The notes under the pieces were generated by a model. The model saw only the letters and a program-made list of their open reading frames with translations. It was not told the origin of the DNA and ran no database searches. DNA of 6,493 bases from Bacteroidota bacterium (GTDB lineage Bacteria > Bacteroidota > Bacteroidia > Flavobacteriales > Weeksellaceae): contig JAEWHB010000079.1 in NCBI GenBank assembly GCA_023388015.1, forward strand, positions 1 to 6,493. The letters run 5' to 3'. Shown in pieces: positions 5,383-6,493 of this stretch. A program made the translations under genes and the position numbers. Every line of letters begins with the position of its first letter. Position 1 is the stretch's first letter.

Positions 5383-6276
5383 ATGGCCAAAAAACTCTAC
5401 ATAAAACGACATCACTTAATCATCAACCGAATTAGAAAGTCGCCTTGTTCATTCAAAGAAATTCTGGAAAGCCTGCGTCATTATTCACAATTCAGCGATG
5501 AAGATTATGAAATTTCCAAGCGAACTTTTGAGCGGGATTTAATCGAAATCAGTGAGATATATGATATTGAAATTCAATACAACCGCTCCTTACGTAAATA
5601 CGAAATCGCAGGAGAGTTGGATGGCTTTAAAACCGAAAGAATTATTGAGGCTTTTGAAATTTATGATTTTTTAAGTTTGTCGGGAACCTTTTCTGAATTT
5701 GTCTTGCCTGAAAAACGAAAGCCGATGGCAACCGAATTTTTAAAGGAACTTCTCTATGCCATCAAGCATAATTTTATTGTAGAGTTTGAGCATACGAAAT
5801 TTGCGGATGACCGACAGGAATTTTCGCAGCGAAAAGTTCATCCATTGGCATTGAAGGAAGCCATATACAGATGGTATTTGGTCGCTTATGACCCCGTTGA
5901 AAATGAAGTGAAAACTTTTAGTTTGGAGAGAATTCAACGAGTGGTTGTGACAAATCAAAAGTTTAAAATGGAAAACATTCCTGATTTAAAAGCTAAATTT
6001 GAAAATGCTTTTGGCATTATAACCGACGGGACAAAACCGGAAAAAATAATACTTGAAGTTTCGGCAGAACAAATGCCTTATTTGAAAACTTTGCCTTTAC
6101 ATCATTCGCAAACAATACTTTCTGAAAATCAGATACAATTGTTTTTAAGTCCGACTTATGATTTCTTGATGGAAATTCTCTCGATGGGCAAAGAGGTAAA
6201 AATCAACGAACCCAAGTCGCTTCAAAAGGAAATCATAAAAATGTTAGAACTAAATTTGAAAAATTACAAAGATTAG
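5383..6276 (+). CDS. WYL-domain transcriptional regulator
   Basis: This 297-residue protein has the standard layout of WYL regulators. An N-terminal winged helix-turn-helix (about 1-75) has the recognition-helix signature SKRTFERDLIEIS (45-57) and the following wing IQYNRSLRKYEIAG (64-77). A WYL ligand-binding domain (about 128-190) contains KVHPLALKEAIYRWYLVAYD (151-170, motif W164-Y165-L166) and TFSLERIQRV (178-187), followed by a C-terminal WCX-like region (about 215-295). Such proteins bind DNA as dimers and are thought to sense nucleotides or nucleic acids; relatives such as BrxR and CapW repress phage-defence operons. Here the ATG begins on the base after the TAA stop of the UDG-like gene, so translation is probably coupled and it may autoregulate the three-gene operon. 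GC content is higher than in the UDG-like gene. It is intact, with its stop 69 bp before dapD. Confidence 0.9.
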   Translation: MAKKLYIKRHHLIINRIRKSPCSFKEILESLRHYSQFSDEDYEISKRTFERDLIEISEIYDIEIQYNRSLRKYEIAGELDGFKTERIIEAFEIYDFLSLSGTFSEFVLPEKRKPMATEFLKELLYAIKHNFIVEFEHTKFADDRQEFSQRKVHPLALKEAIYRWYLVAYDPVENEVKTFSLERIQRVVVTNQKFKMENIPDLKAKFENAFGIITDGTKPEKIILEVSAEQMPYLKTLPLHHSQTILSENQIQLFLSPTYDFLMEILSMGKEVKINEPKSLQKEIIKMLELNLKNYKD

Positions 6277-6298
6277 CAGCTTATTTCCGACTTCTCAT

Positions 6299-6314
6299 TT
6301 CTAACTTCTAACTT
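6299..6314. repeat. Short tandem heptamer TTCTAAC x2 upstream of dapD
   Basis: TTCTAAC is repeated twice in tandem and begins a third time (TT), with a degenerate copy TTCTCAT just before it. It lies between the WYL gene and the dapD -7 element. I recall similar degenerate runs between genes in flavobacterial genomes; no function is suggested. Confidence 0.45.
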
Positions 6315-6321
6315 AATAATG

Positions 6322-6329
6322 TAGTTTTG
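6322..6329 (+). promoter_or_regulatory. -7 promoter element (TAGTTTTG) of dapD
   Basis: TAGTTTTG matches TAnnTTTG exactly and lies 16 bp before the dapD ATG. No TTG sits at the expected -33 spacing. The element indicates that dapD has its own promoter and does not depend on the upstream accessory operon. Confidence 0.6.
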
Positions 6330-6345
6330 CAAGCAACTTACAATT

Positions 6346-6493
6346 ATGGAAAACTTAAAATCAATTATAGAGTCGGCTTGGGATAACCGGGATTTGTTAA
6401 AAAACGAAGAGACTCAGAAGGCTGTAAGAGAAGTTATTGATTTGCTAGACGAAGGGAAACTACGGGTGGCTGAACCTGTTTCCGATGGTTGGC
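6346..6493 (+). CDS. dapD: 2,3,4,5-tetrahydropyridine-2,6-dicarboxylate N-succinyltransferase, N-terminus (partial)
   Basis: DapD transfers a succinyl group from succinyl-CoA to tetrahydrodipicolinate in the diaminopimelate/lysine pathway, in the cytosol as a trimer. Only 49 codons are present before the window ends. They read MENLKSIIESAWDNRDLLKN followed by a helical stretch and then LDEGKLRVAEPVSDGW. The pattern of IIExAWDNRxLL and then LDxGxLRVAEPxxDGW is diagnostic of the DapD N-terminal helical domain. The left-handed beta-helix acyltransferase domain lies beyond the window. It is a conserved core gene and marks the end of the accessory module. The start is supported by the -7 element 16 bp upstream. 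Confidence 0.92.
   Translation, partial: MENLKSIIESAWDNRDLLKNEETQKAVREVIDLLDEGKLRVAEPVSDGW

Noticed and set aside
5740..5958. 72-codon minus-strand open frame inside the WYL gene
   Set aside because: It is antisense to the clear WYL-domain coding region and has no independent support.
3623..6345. Flanking direct repeats (att sites or target duplications) around the accessory module
   Set aside because: I compared the 3623-3751 and 6277-6345 gaps by eye and found no shared sequence long enough to call, and no integrase or transposase is present.

Overview
The window looks like chromosome of a Bacteroidota bacterium, most likely a member of the Flavobacteriia (perhaps Weeksellaceae/Chryseobacterium-like; the genus is a guess). 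Four things point there. A DUF5606 gene, a family I know only from Bacteroidota, lies between def and mazG. Five starts are preceded by the Bacteroidota -7 promoter element TAnnTTTG or a one-base variant. The leaders are A-rich without strong Shine-Dalgarno sequences. The genome is moderately AT-rich and carries a GCTTCGACAAGCTCAG-type intergenic repeat that I recall as common in flavobacterial genomes.

Left part (1-3622) is a minus-strand housekeeping block, read right to left: ruvX (pre-16S rRNA nuclease / Holliday junction resolvase-like), def (peptide deformylase), a DUF5606 gene, mazG (nucleotide pyrophosphohydrolase) and, after a 138-bp gap with its own promoter, the first 333 codons of uvrB (nucleotide excision repair), cut off by the window edge. 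All of these look intact, with their catalytic motifs present.

Middle part (3623-6276) starts at a 129-bp divergent intergenic region packed with a REP-like hairpin, a tandem octamer, a second hairpin and two back-to-back promoters. From it runs a plus-strand, tightly packed three-gene set: a BCS1-like AAA+ ATPase with an unrecognised N-terminal half (354 aa), a very AT-rich (about 26% GC) 180-aa protein that appears to belong to the uracil-DNA glycosylase fold superfamily but with altered motifs, and a WYL-domain transcriptional regulator whose ATG directly abuts the preceding stop codon. I read this as a small accessory module, plausibly for nucleic-acid surveillance or defence, inserted between core genes. 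That function is inference from domain content and the presence of a WYL regulator; nothing in the sequence proves it.

Right edge (6277-6493) is a 69-bp gap with a short tandem repeat and a good -7 promoter element, followed by the first 49 codons of dapD (lysine/diaminopimelate biosynthesis), cut off by the window end. No tRNA, rRNA, CRISPR array, transposase or riboswitch was recognised, and no gene-free stretch exceeds 140 bp.
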